A DNA stretch of 38,428 nt from Streptomyces sp. CB01373 (GTDB lineage: Bacteria; Actinomycetota; Actinomycetes; Streptomycetales; Streptomycetaceae), in NCBI RefSeq assembly GCF_002803075.1, contig NZ_NNBK01000009.1:4893-43320 (forward strand). The letters run 5' to 3'. Made by a program: the position numbers and the translations under genes. How positions within the stretch are numbered: the stretch's first letter is position 1; each line of letters opens with the position of its first letter. Of this stretch, positions 16,333-25,116 are shown piece after piece. The notes under the pieces are model-generated. The model saw only the letters and a list, made by a program, of their open reading frames with translations. It was not told the DNA's origin and did not search any database.

Positions 16333-16457
16333 CCTGTCCATCCTGCCCCTTCACTCCGGCCACGGGAAGTGCTGTGTGACCTTTACGACTCATTTGATCG
16401 ATCATTTTTTGTGACGGGGCGTCAGGTACTGGCTTCCGGTCCTCCGGGCGGCGATTT

Positions 16458-18722
16458 TCAGCCGCCGGCGAGACGGAAGTCCAGCGCCGTGCAGCGCCGC
16501 CCCGCCGACACCGTGCGCACCGCCTGGCCGATCGCCCTGCGCGACCCGACGAGCACGACCAGCTTCTTGGCCCGGGTCACCGCCGTGTAGAGCAGGTTGC
16601 GCTGAAGCATCATCCAGGCGCCGGTGGTGACCGGGATCACCACGGCCGGATACTCGCTGCCCTGCGAGCGGTGGATGGTCACCGCGTACGCGTGCGCGAG
16701 TTCGTCCAGTTCGTCGAACTCGTACGGCACCTCCTCGTCCTCGTCCGTCAGCACCGTCAGACGCTGGTCGACCGGGTCGAGCGAGGTGACCACGCCCACG
16801 GTGCCGTTGAAGACACCGTTCTTCCCCTTCTCGTAATTGTTGCGAATCTGGGTGACCTTGTCCCCGACGCGGAAGACCCGGCCGCCGAACCGCTTCTCCG
16901 GCAGGTCGGGGCGGCCCGGGGTGACCGCCTGCTGGAGCAGTCCGTTCAGCGTGCCGGCGCCCGCCGGGCCGCGGTGCATGGGGGCGAGCACCTGCACGTC
17001 GCGGCGCGGGTCGAGCCCGAACCTGGCCGGAATCCGGCGGGCCGCCACGTCCACGGTGAGCCGGCCGGCCTCCTCGGTGTCGTCCTCGACGAAGAGGAAG
17101 AAGTCCTTCATGCCGTCGGTCAGCGGATGCTGCCCGGCGTTGATCCGGTGCGCGTTGGTCACCACTCCCGACTGCTGGGCCTGGCGGAAGACGCGCGTGA
17201 GGCGGACGGCGGGCACCGGGCCGCCGTCCGCCAGCAGGTCGCGCAGCACCTCGCCGGCGCCCACGCTGGGGAGCTGGTCCACGTCCCCGACGAACAGCAG
17301 GTGCGCACCCGGGGGCACGGCCTTGACCAGCTTGTTGGCCAGCAGCAGGTCCAGCATGGACGCCTCGTCCACGACCACCAGGTCGGCGTCCAGCGGGCGG
17401 TCCCGGTCGTAGGCCGCGTCCCCGCCGGGCTTGAGCTCCAGCAGGCGGTGCACGGTGGAGGCCTCGGCGCCGGTGAGTTCCGACAGGCGCTTGGCGGCCC
17501 GGCCGGTGGGCGCGGCGAGCACCACCTTGGCCTTCTTGGCGCGCGCCAGCTCCACGATCGAGCGCACCGTGAAGGACTTGCCGCAGCCGGGGCCGCCGGT
17601 CAGCACGGCCACCTTCTCGGTCAGCGCCAGCCTGACCGCCGCCTCCTGCTCGGGGGCGAGGTCGGCCCCCGTACGGCCCTTCAGCCAGGTCAGCGCCTTG
17701 TCCCAGACAACGTCCCGGAAGGCGGGCATCCGGTCGGCGTCGGCGCGCAGCAGGCGCAGCACCTGGGCGGACAGGGACAGCTCGGCGCGGTGGAAGGGCA
17801 CGAGGTAGATCGCCGTCACCGCCTCGCCGCCGTCCGGGCCCGGCACCTTCTCCCGTACGACACCGGGGTCGGCGTCGTCCTCGGGGGGCTCGGCGAGTTG
17901 TGCGAGGCACTCGATGACGAGCCCGGTGTCCACCTGGAGGAGCTTGACCGCGTCCGCGATCAGCCGCTCCTCGGGCAGGAAGCAGTGGCCCTGGTCGGTG
18001 GACTGCGACAGCGCGTACTGCAGGCCGGCCTTGACCCGCTCCGGGCTGTCGTGCGGGATGCCGACGGACTGCGCGATCCTGTCGGCGGTCAGGAAGCCGA
18101 TGCCCCAGACGTCGGCGGCCAGCCGGTACGGCTGGTTCTTCACCACCGAGATCGACGCGTCGCCGTACTTCTTGTAGATGCGCACCGCGATCGAGGTGGA
18201 GACCTCGACGGTCTGGAGGAAGAGCATGACCTCCTTGATCGCCTTCTGCTCCTCCCAGGCGTCGGCGATCTTCCTGGTCCGCTTGGGGCCGAGCCCTGGC
18301 ACCTCGATCAGGCGCTTCGGCTCCTCCTCGATGATCTGCAGGGTGTCCACGCCGAAGTGCTGGGTGATGCGGTCGGCGAAGACCGGTCCGATGCCCTTGA
18401 CCAGGCCGGATCCGAGATAGCGGCGGATGCCCTGGACGGTGGCCGGGAGCACGGTGGTGTAGTTGTCCACCTGGAACTGCTTGCCGTACTGCGGGTGGGA
18501 GCCCCAGCGGCCCTCCATGCGCAGCGACTCGCCGACCTGGGCGCCGAGCAGCGCGCCGACGACGGTCAGGAGGTCGGCGGCGCCCCGGCCGGTGTCGACG
18601 CGGGCCACCGTGTAGCCGTTCTCCTCGTTGGCGTACGTGATCCGCTCGAGCACGCCCTCCAGCACGGCCGGACGCCGCTCCCCGGCACCGGACTGCCCGC
18701 CCCGACTCGCCTCCGTGGTCAT
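16458..18722 (-). CDS. recD2: RecD2-type DNA helicase
   Basis: This 754-residue superfamily 1B 5'-3' DNA helicase belongs to the RecD2 group, found in bacteria without RecB and RecC partners and linked to DNA repair and replication-fork stability. The long N-terminal region is diagnostic. It contains an OB-like segment and tandem helix-hairpin-helix motifs, for example LGSGLVKGIGPVFADRI near 102-118 and PGLGPKRTRKIADAW near 143-157. The motor domain starts with Walker A TGGPGCGKS (375-383). Motif II is VVVDEASMLD, motif III GDVDQLPSVG, and the C-terminal motifs are TIHRSQGSEYP and LLYTAVTRAKK. The ATG at 18722 has only a weak ribosome binding site. It is followed by citA after 253 bp and looks like a separate unit. 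Confidence 0.95.
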   Translation of the reverse strand: MTTEASRGGQSGAGERRPAVLEGVLERITYANEENGYTVARVDTGRGAADLLTVVGALLGAQVGESLRMEGRWGSHPQYGKQFQVDNYTTVLPATVQGIRRYLGSGLVKGIGPVFADRITQHFGVDTLQIIEEEPKRLIEVPGLGPKRTRKIADAWEEQKAIKEVMLFLQTVEVSTSIAVRIYKKYGDASISVVKNQPYRLAADVWGIGFLTADRIAQSVGIPHDSPERVKAGLQYALSQSTDQGHCFLPEERLIADAVKLLQVDTGLVIECLAQLAEPPEDDADPGVVREKVPGPDGGEAVTAIYLVPFHRAELSLSAQVLRLLRADADRMPAFRDVVWDKALTWLKGRTGADLAPEQEAAVRLALTEKVAVLTGGPGCGKSFTVRSIVELARAKKAKVVLAAPTGRAAKRLSELTGAEASTVHRLLELKPGGDAAYDRDRPLDADLVVVDEASMLDLLLANKLVKAVPPGAHLLFVGDVDQLPSVGAGEVLRDLLADGGPVPAVRLTRVFRQAQQSGVVTNAHRINAGQHPLTDGMKDFFLFVEDDTEEAGRLTVDVAARRIPARFGLDPRRDVQVLAPMHRGPAGAGTLNGLLQQAVTPGRPDLPEKRFGGRVFRVGDKVTQIRNNYEKGKNGVFNGTVGVVTSLDPVDQRLTVLTDEDEEVPYEFDELDELAHAYAVTIHRSQGSEYPAVVIPVTTGAWMMLQRNLLYTAVTRAKKLVVLVGSRRAIGQAVRTVSAGRRCTALDFRLAGG

Positions 18723-18861
18723 GACCCGACGGTACCGCCGGGCTGTGACAGCACCGCCGGGTGAGCCTGGGCGGCCCGGCTGCGCGCCCTTGGTCCCGCC
18801 GGGGTCCGCCGCCCAGTCCGTCAGCCGGACCGTCGGTCGGGCCGCCGATGGAGCCCGCCGC

Positions 18862-19074
18862 TCAGCCGGCGGTGCCCTCGGCCAGGGTGTGGGCCACCAG
18901 GGCGTTGGCGTGGCCGTGGCCCATGCCGTGCTCGGCCTTGAGCCAGTTGACGAGTTCCATGTGCTTGGTCAGCGGCGAGGAGCGGATGAGGTCCTTCCAC
19001 TCGGCGATCGGCCGGCCGTACTTCTTCTCTATGGAGGGGAAGTAGCCGGCGGGGCCCTTGGCGGCGGCGGACAT
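18862..19074 (-). CDS. DUF4287 domain protein
   Basis: This 70-residue protein has the DUF4287 signature: YFPSIEKKYGRPIAEWKDLI, then MELVNWLKAEHGMGHGHANALVAHTL. The glycine/histidine-rich GMGHGHANA segment is typical. Homologues are widespread small soluble proteins of unknown function, sometimes fused to DUF5655. The ATG at 19074 has AAAGG upstream. It is monocistronic, 139 bp before recD2 on the same strand and divergent from the LacI gene. No function can be assigned. Confidence 0.88.
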   Translation of the reverse strand: MSAAAKGPAGYFPSIEKKYGRPIAEWKDLIRSSPLTKHMELVNWLKAEHGMGHGHANALVAHTLAEGTAG

Positions 19075-19216
19075 GGCGGGTGCCTTTCTGCGGCGGACGT
19101 TTGTCGTATGTGATGACTGGCGCCGCAGTGCGAACTCATCGCTCGCACGGGGGCGGATTCGGCGCCGCGCACGCCCCGGACGGCAACGATCCGGCTACGG
19201 GCCTTGCCTCGGCGGA

Positions 19217-19254
19217 TGTAATCGTTTCCAATAAGCCTGGTGTAATCGATTCCA
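19217..19254. promoter_or_regulatory. Two LacI-family operator copies
   Basis: TGTAATCGTTTCCA (19217-19230) and TGTAATCGATTCCA (19241-19254) differ at one base and start 24 bp apart. Each is an imperfect palindrome of the LacI/GalR type with a central CG. They lie 19-56 bp upstream of the LacI gene start, so autoregulation is likely, with ribokinase under the same control. Confidence 0.78.
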
Positions 19255-19272
19255 CGAGGAGGTGGAACGGCG

Positions 19273-20301
19273 ATGGCGAGCATCAAGGACGTCGCCGCCG
19301 CGGCGGGCGTGTCCGTCGCCACGGTCTCGCGCGTCCTGAACGAGCACCCGTCGGTCAGCGCCGACGCACGCGCACGCGTGCTGGCCGCCGTCGAGGCACT
19401 GGGCTACCGCCCGAACGCCGTCGCCCGGTCCCTGCGCACCCACCGGACCCGCACCCTGGGCCTGGTCATCAGCGATGTGCTGAACCCGTACTTCACCGAG
19501 CTGGCCCGCTCCGTCGAGGAGGAGGCCCGCGCCCTCGGCTACAGCGTGATCATCGGCAACGCCGACGAGCGGCCCGCCCTCCAGGACCACCATGTACGGA
19601 CGCTGCTCGACCGTCGTATCGACGGCCTGCTGGTCTCCCCCACCGACGGCGGCTCCCCGCTGATGCTGGACGCCGCGCGCGCGGGCACGCCGATGGTGTT
19701 CGTGGACCGGTGGATCGAGGGCGTGGACGTGCCCGTGGTCCGCTCGGACGGGCGGGCGGCCGTTCGGGATCTCGTCGCGCACCTGCACAGGCTCGGCCAC
19801 CGGCGGCTCGCGATCATCGCGGGCCCCGCGGCCACCACCACCGGCCGCGAGCGCGTCGAGGCGTTCCGCGAGGCACTGGCCGCCCACGGCCTCCCGCTCC
19901 CGGACGCGTACACCGGCCAGGGCGACTTCAAGGCCGGCAGCGGCCGGCGCGTCACCGAGGGCTTCCTCGGGCTGCCCGAGCCTCCCGAGGCCGTGTTCGC
20001 CGCCGACAACCTGATGGCGCTGGGCGCACTGGACGCCATCCGCGCGCGCGGGATGCGGGTGCCGGACGACATCGCGCTGGCCGCGTTCGACGACGTCCCG
20101 TGGTTCCCGCACACCGACCCGCCGATCACCGCGATCGCGCAGCCCACCGGCGAGCTGGGGCGGGCCGCCGTTCGCGCCCTGGTCGACCGCATGGCGGGAC
20201 GGCCCGCGCGGTCCGTGACCCTGCCCGCCCGGCTGGTCGTACGCCGCTCCTGCGGCGAGCCGGAGGGCGACGCGGTGACGGGCGACCCGGCGGCGACCTG
20301 A
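19273..20301 (+). CDS. LacI-family transcriptional regulator (ribose-type)
   Basis: This 342-residue repressor has an N-terminal LacI helix-turn-helix (2-25: ASIKDVAAAAGVSVATVSRV), the hinge helix PNAVARSLRT (47-56) and a periplasmic-binding-protein-like sugar domain from about 60. Landmarks are LGLVISDVLNPYFTELAR, the dimer region GHRRLAIIAGP and the effector region FDDVPWFPHTDPPITAI. The ATG at 19273 follows GAGGAGG. Ribokinase begins 85 bp downstream on the same strand, so ribose or a related sugar is the likely inducer. The two operator copies upstream point to self-repression. No ribose transport genes lie in this window. Confidence 0.93.
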   Translation: MASIKDVAAAAGVSVATVSRVLNEHPSVSADARARVLAAVEALGYRPNAVARSLRTHRTRTLGLVISDVLNPYFTELARSVEEEARALGYSVIIGNADERPALQDHHVRTLLDRRIDGLLVSPTDGGSPLMLDAARAGTPMVFVDRWIEGVDVPVVRSDGRAAVRDLVAHLHRLGHRRLAIIAGPAATTTGRERVEAFREALAAHGLPLPDAYTGQGDFKAGSGRRVTEGFLGLPEPPEAVFAADNLMALGALDAIRARGMRVPDDIALAAFDDVPWFPHTDPPITAIAQPTGELGRAAVRALVDRMAGRPARSVTLPARLVVRRSCGEPEGDAVTGDPAAT

Positions 20302-20386
20302 CCACCACCGGCGCCCCCATGGCCGGTTACCGTCGGTCGACCCGGCGGGCCCCCTCGTGAATCACCCCCGTAAGGAGAGAGCACAC

Positions 20387-21289
20387 ATGTACGACTACGA
20401 CCTCCTGGTCGTGGGGTCGGCCAACGCCGACCTGGTGATCGGTGTCGAGCGGCGGCCCGCCGCCGGGGAGACGGTGCTCGGTTCCGATCTGAGCGTCCAT
20501 CCCGGCGGCAAGGGCGCCAACCAGGCCGCGGCCGCCGCCCGGCTCGGGGCCCGCACGGCCCTGCTGGCCCGGGTCGGCGACGACGCCCACGGCCGGCTGC
20601 TGCTCGACGCCCAGCGCGAGGCCGGGGTCGACCCGGCGGGCGTGCTGGTCGGCGGGGCGCCCACCGGGGTCGCGCTGATCACGGTGGACCCGTCCGGGGA
20701 CAACAGCATCGTGGTCTCGCCGGGCGCCAACGGCCGGCTCACCCCCGAGGACGTCCGCGCGGCCGGCGCCCTCCTGCGCGCCTCCCGGGTGGTCTCCGCG
20801 CAACTGGAGATCCCGCTGGAGACGGTCGTGGAGGCGGTGCGGAACCTGGCGCCGGGAAGCCGCTTCGTGCTGAACCCGTCGCCGCCGCGCCCGCTGCCGC
20901 GGGAACTCCTGAAGGCCTGCGACCCGCTGATCGTGAACGAGCACGAGGCCAAGGTGATCCTGGGTGGCCCCGAGGCAGGCGACACCCCCGAGAGCTGGGC
21001 GCGGGGCCTGCTCGCCCTGGGCCCGCGCTCGGTGGTGATCACCCTGGGCGGCGAGGGCGCGCTGGTGGCGTCCGCCGAGGGGTCCGCCCGGGTCCCGTCG
21101 GTGAAGGTGGACGCCGTGGACACCACGGGCGCGGGCGACGCGTTCACCGCGGCGCTGGCCTGGCGGCTGGGCGCGGGAGCGACCCTGGAGGAGGCCGCGG
21201 CCTACGCCGCCCGGGTCGGCGCGATCGCCGTCACCCGGCGGGGCGCGCAGGAGTCCTATCCCACGGCGGCGGAGGTCGACGCCCTGTGA
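20387..21289 (+). CDS. rbsK: Ribokinase
   Basis: This 300-residue PfkB-family sugar kinase phosphorylates ribose to ribose 5-phosphate for the pentose phosphate pathway. Substrate motifs are GSANADLVIGVER near the start and GGKGANQA (40-47). The catalytic base is D251 in DTTGAGDAF, the anion-hole signature. VLNPSPPRPLP and VNEHEAKVILGG are typical of ribokinase itself among PfkB proteins. The ATG at 20387 is preceded by AAGGAG, better than the ATG at 20357. It follows the LacI gene and probably shares its transcript. The last codons are partly duplicated just downstream. Confidence 0.92.
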   Translation: MYDYDLLVVGSANADLVIGVERRPAAGETVLGSDLSVHPGGKGANQAAAAARLGARTALLARVGDDAHGRLLLDAQREAGVDPAGVLVGGAPTGVALITVDPSGDNSIVVSPGANGRLTPEDVRAAGALLRASRVVSAQLEIPLETVVEAVRNLAPGSRFVLNPSPPRPLPRELLKACDPLIVNEHEAKVILGGPEAGDTPESWARGLLALGPRSVVITLGGEGALVASAEGSARVPSVKVDAVDTTGAGDAFTAALAWRLGAGATLEEAAAYAARVGAIAVTRRGAQESYPTAAEVDAL

Positions 21290-21340
21290 AACGGGCGGGC
21301 GCCGCGTGAAAGAGGCCGACGCCCTGTGAGACGGGCGGGC
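21272..21340 (+). repeat. 40-bp tandem duplication at the ribokinase stop
   Basis: A 29-bp segment covering the last ribokinase codons and stop (21272-21300) recurs at 21312-21340 with two substitutions, giving a 40-bp period. It looks like a slippage duplication in the gap between two convergent genes. Confidence 0.8.
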
Positions 21341-21351
21341 ATCCTCAGTGG

Positions 21352-21900
21352 TCAGGAGCTCTCGGGCCTTGCGGCCCGCCGAGCCTCTGCCACCGCCTCG
21401 CGTATCGCGCGGGCCGACCGGGGCCGCTGGAGGGCCAGATGTCCGGTCACCGACCCCAGCCAGGCCGGGTCACCGAACAGTTGCACCTCGCCTGCCTGGG
21501 CGGTCTGCCTCAGCAGTTCTTCGAACAGTACGAGTTCGGTGCCACCGTAGAAGCGGGGGTGCCGGTCGAAGCGGGCCACCCAGTCCTCGTAGGGGTGTCG
21601 CAGGGTCATGTGCAGGTAACCGCCGCCCCGCCCCCTCCAGGGGCCCGGCAGGCCACCGAGCATGCCCATCGGCGAGTAGTTTCCCTTCGCCGGGTACTTG
21701 GCGCCCAGGGTGAAGGTCACCCCCGGCATGACCCTGGGCCACGGGATCAGCAGTCCCTCCGAGTCCGGCTCGTGCTGGTACAGCCCGTCCGCGCGGAGTT
21801 CGACCCAGTAGCCCTTCGGCCCGCCGGAATCCCCCACCACCCAGTGGCCGTCGGTCAGTTCCAACGGCCCCAGGGACGTTCTCCTGTCCTTCTCCGTCAT
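21352..21900 (-). CDS. Protein of unknown function, last gene of sugar operon
   Basis: This gene encodes a 182-residue soluble protein I do not recognise. It has no signal peptide or membrane segment. It is rich in aromatic residues and glycine in the first half (LTDGHWVVGDSGGPKGYW, YQHEPDSEGLLIPWPRVMPG). A beta-rich middle part (YLHMTLRHPYEDWVARF) follows, and a helical C-terminus (RSARAIREAVAEARRAAR). The ATG at 21900 is only 4 nt after the stop of the isomerase gene and has no ribosome binding site of its own, so translation is probably coupled. That makes it the fourth gene of the operon begun at 25037. Its composition suggests a conserved actinobacterial protein, possibly ligand-binding. 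Confidence 0.75.
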   Translation of the reverse strand: MTEKDRRTSLGPLELTDGHWVVGDSGGPKGYWVELRADGLYQHEPDSEGLLIPWPRVMPGVTFTLGAKYPAKGNYSPMGMLGGLPGPWRGRGGGYLHMTLRHPYEDWVARFDRHPRFYGGTELVLFEELLRQTAQAGEVQLFGDPAWLGSVTGHLALQRPRSARAIREAVAEARRAARPESS

Positions 21901-21904
21901 GCGG

Positions 21905-22741
21905 TCATTGGATCACGTGCGCCACGAACCGCTCCGCCGTCTCCGCCAGCACCTCCCGTCCGTTCCGGGACCACAACTCCTCGTTGAACAGCTCGACTTC
22001 GATGGCGCCGGTGTAGCCGGCCGCCTCGACGTACCGCTTCCACTCCCGCATGTCGATCGAGCCGTCGCCGATCTGGCCCCGGCCGTTGAGCACGCCCTCG
22101 GGCAACGGGGTGGTCCAGTCGGCGAGCTGGAAGGTGTGGATGCGGCCGCCCGCGCCCGCCCGGGCGATCTGCTCGGGGGCGTTGTCGTCCCACCAGATGT
22201 GGTACGTGTCGACGGTGACGCCGACCTGGTGGGCCGGAAAGCGCTCGGCGAGGTCGAGCGCCTGGGCGAGGGTGGAGACCACGCAGCGGTCGGCGGCGTA
22301 CATGGGGTGCAGCGGCTCGATGGCCAGGCGGACCCCGCGCTCGGCCGCGTACGGGCCGAGGACGCCGAGGGCGTCCGCGATGCGTTCCCGGGCCCCGTGC
22401 AGGTCCTTGCTGCCGGCGGGCAGTCCGCCGGAGACCAGCACCAGTGTGTCCGTGCCGAGCGTCGCGGCCTCGTCGACTGCCGCGCGGTTGTCGTCCAGCG
22501 CCTCGGCGCGCCCGGCCGGGTCGATCGCCGTGAGGAAGCCGCCCCGGCACAGGGTGGTGACGGTGAGGCCCGCGTCCCGGACGAGCCTGGCGGCCGCCTC
22601 CACGCCGTACGTCTGGACGGGTTCGCGCCACAGGCCCACGCCCGGCACGCCCAACTCCAGGCAGGTGTCCACCAGTTCCGGCAGTGACAGTTGCTTGACC
22701 GTCATCTGGTTGATGGAGAAGCGTTCCAGGTCCGTGCTCAC
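21905..22741 (-). CDS. Sugar phosphate isomerase/epimerase (AP endonuclease 2 family)
   Basis: This gene encodes a 278-residue xylose-isomerase-like TIM-barrel protein that likely isomerises or epimerises a sugar or inositol intermediate using a divalent metal. Candidate metal ligands sit at strand ends: VRLAIEPLHP (Glu), VTVDTYHIWW (Asp and His), IHTFQLADW (His) and AIEVELFNEE (Glu). The start is GTG at 22741, overlapping the stop of the DUF993 gene in GTGA. Neighbours are an oxidoreductase of the Gfo/Idh/MocA type and a DUF993 protein, a set usual in actinobacterial sugar catabolism. The substrate is not known. Confidence 0.9.
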   Translation of the reverse strand: MSTDLERFSINQMTVKQLSLPELVDTCLELGVPGVGLWREPVQTYGVEAAARLVRDAGLTVTTLCRGGFLTAIDPAGRAEALDDNRAAVDEAATLGTDTLVLVSGGLPAGSKDLHGARERIADALGVLGPYAAERGVRLAIEPLHPMYAADRCVVSTLAQALDLAERFPAHQVGVTVDTYHIWWDDNAPEQIARAGAGGRIHTFQLADWTTPLPEGVLNGRGQIGDGSIDMREWKRYVEAAGYTGAIEVELFNEELWSRNGREVLAETAERFVAHVIQ

Positions 22742-23889
22742 TGGTTCACCCCGTACAGCGACAGCAGGTTCCTCATCCGCTCCTCGGCGAGCCTCGGGTC
22801 CGGGAACAGGCCGAGTCCGTCGGCGAGTTCGTAGGCGCGGGCGAGGTGCGGCAGGGAGCGGGCCGACTGGAGGCCGCCGACCATCGTGAAGTGCGTCTGG
22901 TGCCCGGCGAGCCAGGCCAGGAACACCACGCCCGTCTTGTAGAAGCGGGTGGGGGCCTGGAAGAGGTGGCGGGACAGTTCGACCGTGGGATCGAGCAGGC
23001 CTCGGAAGGCCTTGACGTCCCCGGTGTCCAGGACCCGTACCGCCTCGGCCGCCAGCGGTCCGAGCGGGTCGAAGATGCCGAGCAGCGCGTGGCTGAAGCC
23101 CTGCTCGTCGCCGGCGATCAGCTCGGGGTAGTTGAAGTCGTCGCCGGTGTAGCAGCGCACGCCCCGCGGCAGGCGGCGGCGCAGGTCGATCTCCCGCTGG
23201 GCGTCCAGCAGCGAGATCTTCACCCCGTCGACCTTGTCGGGGTGGGCGGCGATGACCTCCAGGAAGGTGTCGGTGGCCGCGTCGAGGTCGGCCGAGCCCC
23301 AGTAGCCGTCGAGGGCCGGGTCGAACATGGGGCCGAGCCAGTGCAGGATCACCGGGCCGGCGGCCTGGCGCAGCAGGTGCCCGTAGACCTCCAGGTAGTC
23401 CTCCGGGCCCTTCGCCGTGGCCGCCAGGGCGCGCGAGGCCATCAGGATCGCCTGGGCGCCCGCCTCCTCCACGACGGCGAGCTGCTCCTCGTACGCCGCC
23501 CGGATCTCCGCGAGTGAACCGCCGGTGAGCTGGTCGGTGCCGACGCCGCAGGCGATCCGCCCGCCGACGGCACGGGCCTCGGCAGCGGAGCGGCGGATCA
23601 GTTCGGCCGCGCCCGCCCAGTCCAGGCCCATGCCGCGCTGGGCGGTGTCCATGGCCTCGGCGACGCCCAGCCCGTGGGCCCACAGATGGCGGCGGAAGGC
23701 GAGGGTGGCGTCCCAGTCGACGGCGGCGGGCGAGTCGGGCGACGCGTCGGCGAACGGGTCGGCGACGACGTGCGCCGCCGAGAAGACCGTACGGGAGGTG
23801 AAGGGCGTGCCGGGGGCGGAGGCGAACGGCTCGGTGCGCGGCTCGTAGGCCCGCAGCGCCCCGCCCGCGCCGGGCAGTCGGATGGTCAC
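22738..23889 (-). CDS. DUF993 protein (dihydrodipicolinate synthase-like aldolase)
   Basis: This 383-residue protein belongs to the DUF993 family, distantly related to DapA/NAL class I aldolases, which form a Schiff base with a lysine. The barrel features include GGRIACGVGTDQLTGG, YGHLLRQAAGPVILHWLGPM and DKVDGVKISLLD. The lysine in VDGVKIS sits where DapA enzymes have the Schiff-base Lys. HFTMVGGLQSARS is near the C-terminus. The start is GTG at 23889, overlapping the oxidoreductase stop in GTGA, and its own stop overlaps the next gene. I infer a carbon-carbon lyase step between an oxidation and an isomerisation; the reaction is not established. Confidence 0.87.
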   Translation of the reverse strand: MTIRLPGAGGALRAYEPRTEPFASAPGTPFTSRTVFSAAHVVADPFADASPDSPAAVDWDATLAFRRHLWAHGLGVAEAMDTAQRGMGLDWAGAAELIRRSAAEARAVGGRIACGVGTDQLTGGSLAEIRAAYEEQLAVVEEAGAQAILMASRALAATAKGPEDYLEVYGHLLRQAAGPVILHWLGPMFDPALDGYWGSADLDAATDTFLEVIAAHPDKVDGVKISLLDAQREIDLRRRLPRGVRCYTGDDFNYPELIAGDEQGFSHALLGIFDPLGPLAAEAVRVLDTGDVKAFRGLLDPTVELSRHLFQAPTRFYKTGVVFLAWLAGHQTHFTMVGGLQSARSLPHLARAYELADGLGLFPDPRLAEERMRNLLSLYGVNQ

Positions 23890-25037
23890 GGCTGGATCTC
23901 CGGTACGTCGAGGCGGCGGCCCTCGGCCGAGGACTTCAGGCCCAGTTCGGCGAGCTGGACGCCGCGGGCGCCGGCGAACAGGTCCCAGTGGTAGGGGGCG
24001 TCGGCGTACACGTGCTTGAGGAACAGCTCCCACTGGGCCTTGAAGCCGTTGTCGAAGTCCTGGTTGTCGGGCACCTCCTGCCACTGGTCGCGGAAGACCT
24101 CGGTGGCGGGGATGTCGGGGTTCCAGACCGGCTTGGGGGTGGCGGAGCGGTGCTGGACGCGGCAGTCGCGCAGACCGGCGACGGCCGATCCCTCGGTGCC
24201 GTCCACCTGGAACTCGACCAGCTCGTCGCGGTTGACGCGGACGGCCCAGGAGGAGTTGATCTGGGCGATCACGCCGCCCTCCAGCTCGAAGACTCCGTAG
24301 GCGGCGTCGTCGGCGGTCGCGGTGTAGGGCTTGCCGTTCTCGTCCCAGCGCTGGGGGATGTGGATGGCGGTGAGGGCCTGCACGGAGGTCACGCGGCCGA
24401 ACAGCTCGTGCAGCACGTACTCCCAGTGCGGGAACATGTCCACGACGATGCCGCCGCCGTCCTCGGCGCGGTAGTTCCAGGACGGGCGCTGGGCGTCCTG
24501 CCAGTCGCCCTCGAAGACCCAGTAACCGAACTCGCCGCGCACGGACAGGATCCGGCCGAAGAAGCCGCCGTCGATCAGCCGCTTCAGCTTGAGCAGGCCG
24601 GGCAGGAAGAGCTTGTCCTGGACGACGCCGTGCTTGACGCCGGCCTCGCGGGCGAGCCGGGCGAGCTCCAGGGCGCCCTCCAGGCCGGTGGCGGTGGGCT
24701 TCTCGGTGTAGACGTGCTTGCCGGCGGCGACCGCCTTCCTGATCGCCTCCTCGCGGGCCGAGGTGACCTGCGCGTCGAAGTAGACGTCGACGGACGGGTC
24801 GGCGAGGACCGCGTCCAGGTCGGTCGAGACGTGCTCCAGGCCGTGCTTCTCGGCGAGCGCCCGCAGCGCGTGCTCGCGGCGGCCGACCAGGACCGGTTCC
24901 GGCCACAGCACGGTGCCGTCGCCGAGGTCGAGTCCGCCCTGCTCGCGCAGGGCGAGGATCGAGCGGACCAGATGCTGGCGGTACCCCATGCGCCCGGTCA
25001 CGCCGTTCATGGCGATCCGCACCGTCTTGCGTGTCAC
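23886..25037 (-). CDS. Gfo/Idh/MocA-family oxidoreductase
   Basis: This gene encodes a 383-residue NAD(P)-dependent dehydrogenase of sugars or inositols. The N-terminal Rossmann fold begins VRIAMNGVTGRMGYRQHLV. The conserved EKP motif is in GKHVYTEKPTATGL. The C-terminal beta-sheet domain includes EDGGGIVVDMFPHWEYVLHE with its catalytic-region Asp and His. The glycine motif is not the usual GxGxxG, and the GVTGRMG form resembles a dihydrodipicolinate reductase-like start. The start is GTG at 25037 behind GAAGGGA. It is the first gene of the four-gene operon and is divergent from the LacI gene at 25321. Confidence 0.91.
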   Translation of the reverse strand: MTRKTVRIAMNGVTGRMGYRQHLVRSILALREQGGLDLGDGTVLWPEPVLVGRREHALRALAEKHGLEHVSTDLDAVLADPSVDVYFDAQVTSAREEAIRKAVAAGKHVYTEKPTATGLEGALELARLAREAGVKHGVVQDKLFLPGLLKLKRLIDGGFFGRILSVRGEFGYWVFEGDWQDAQRPSWNYRAEDGGGIVVDMFPHWEYVLHELFGRVTSVQALTAIHIPQRWDENGKPYTATADDAAYGVFELEGGVIAQINSSWAVRVNRDELVEFQVDGTEGSAVAGLRDCRVQHRSATPKPVWNPDIPATEVFRDQWQEVPDNQDFDNGFKAQWELFLKHVYADAPYHWDLFAGARGVQLAELGLKSSAEGRRLDVPEIQP

Positions 25038-25104
25038 GTCAGTCCCTTCGTACGCGGTCCACGCGCCGCGTACGCCCCCGGTGGTGGCACTGGTGAGCGA
25101 TGCA

Positions 25105-25116
25105 GCAAGCGCTTTC
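25105..25116. promoter_or_regulatory. LacI-type operator in divergent promoter region
   Basis: GCAAGCGCTTTC contains the perfect core AAGCGCTT (25107-25114), the classic centre of LacI/CcpA-type operators. It lies 68 bp upstream of the oxidoreductase GTG and 205 bp upstream of the LacI ATG, well placed to repress the catabolic operon. Confidence 0.72.
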
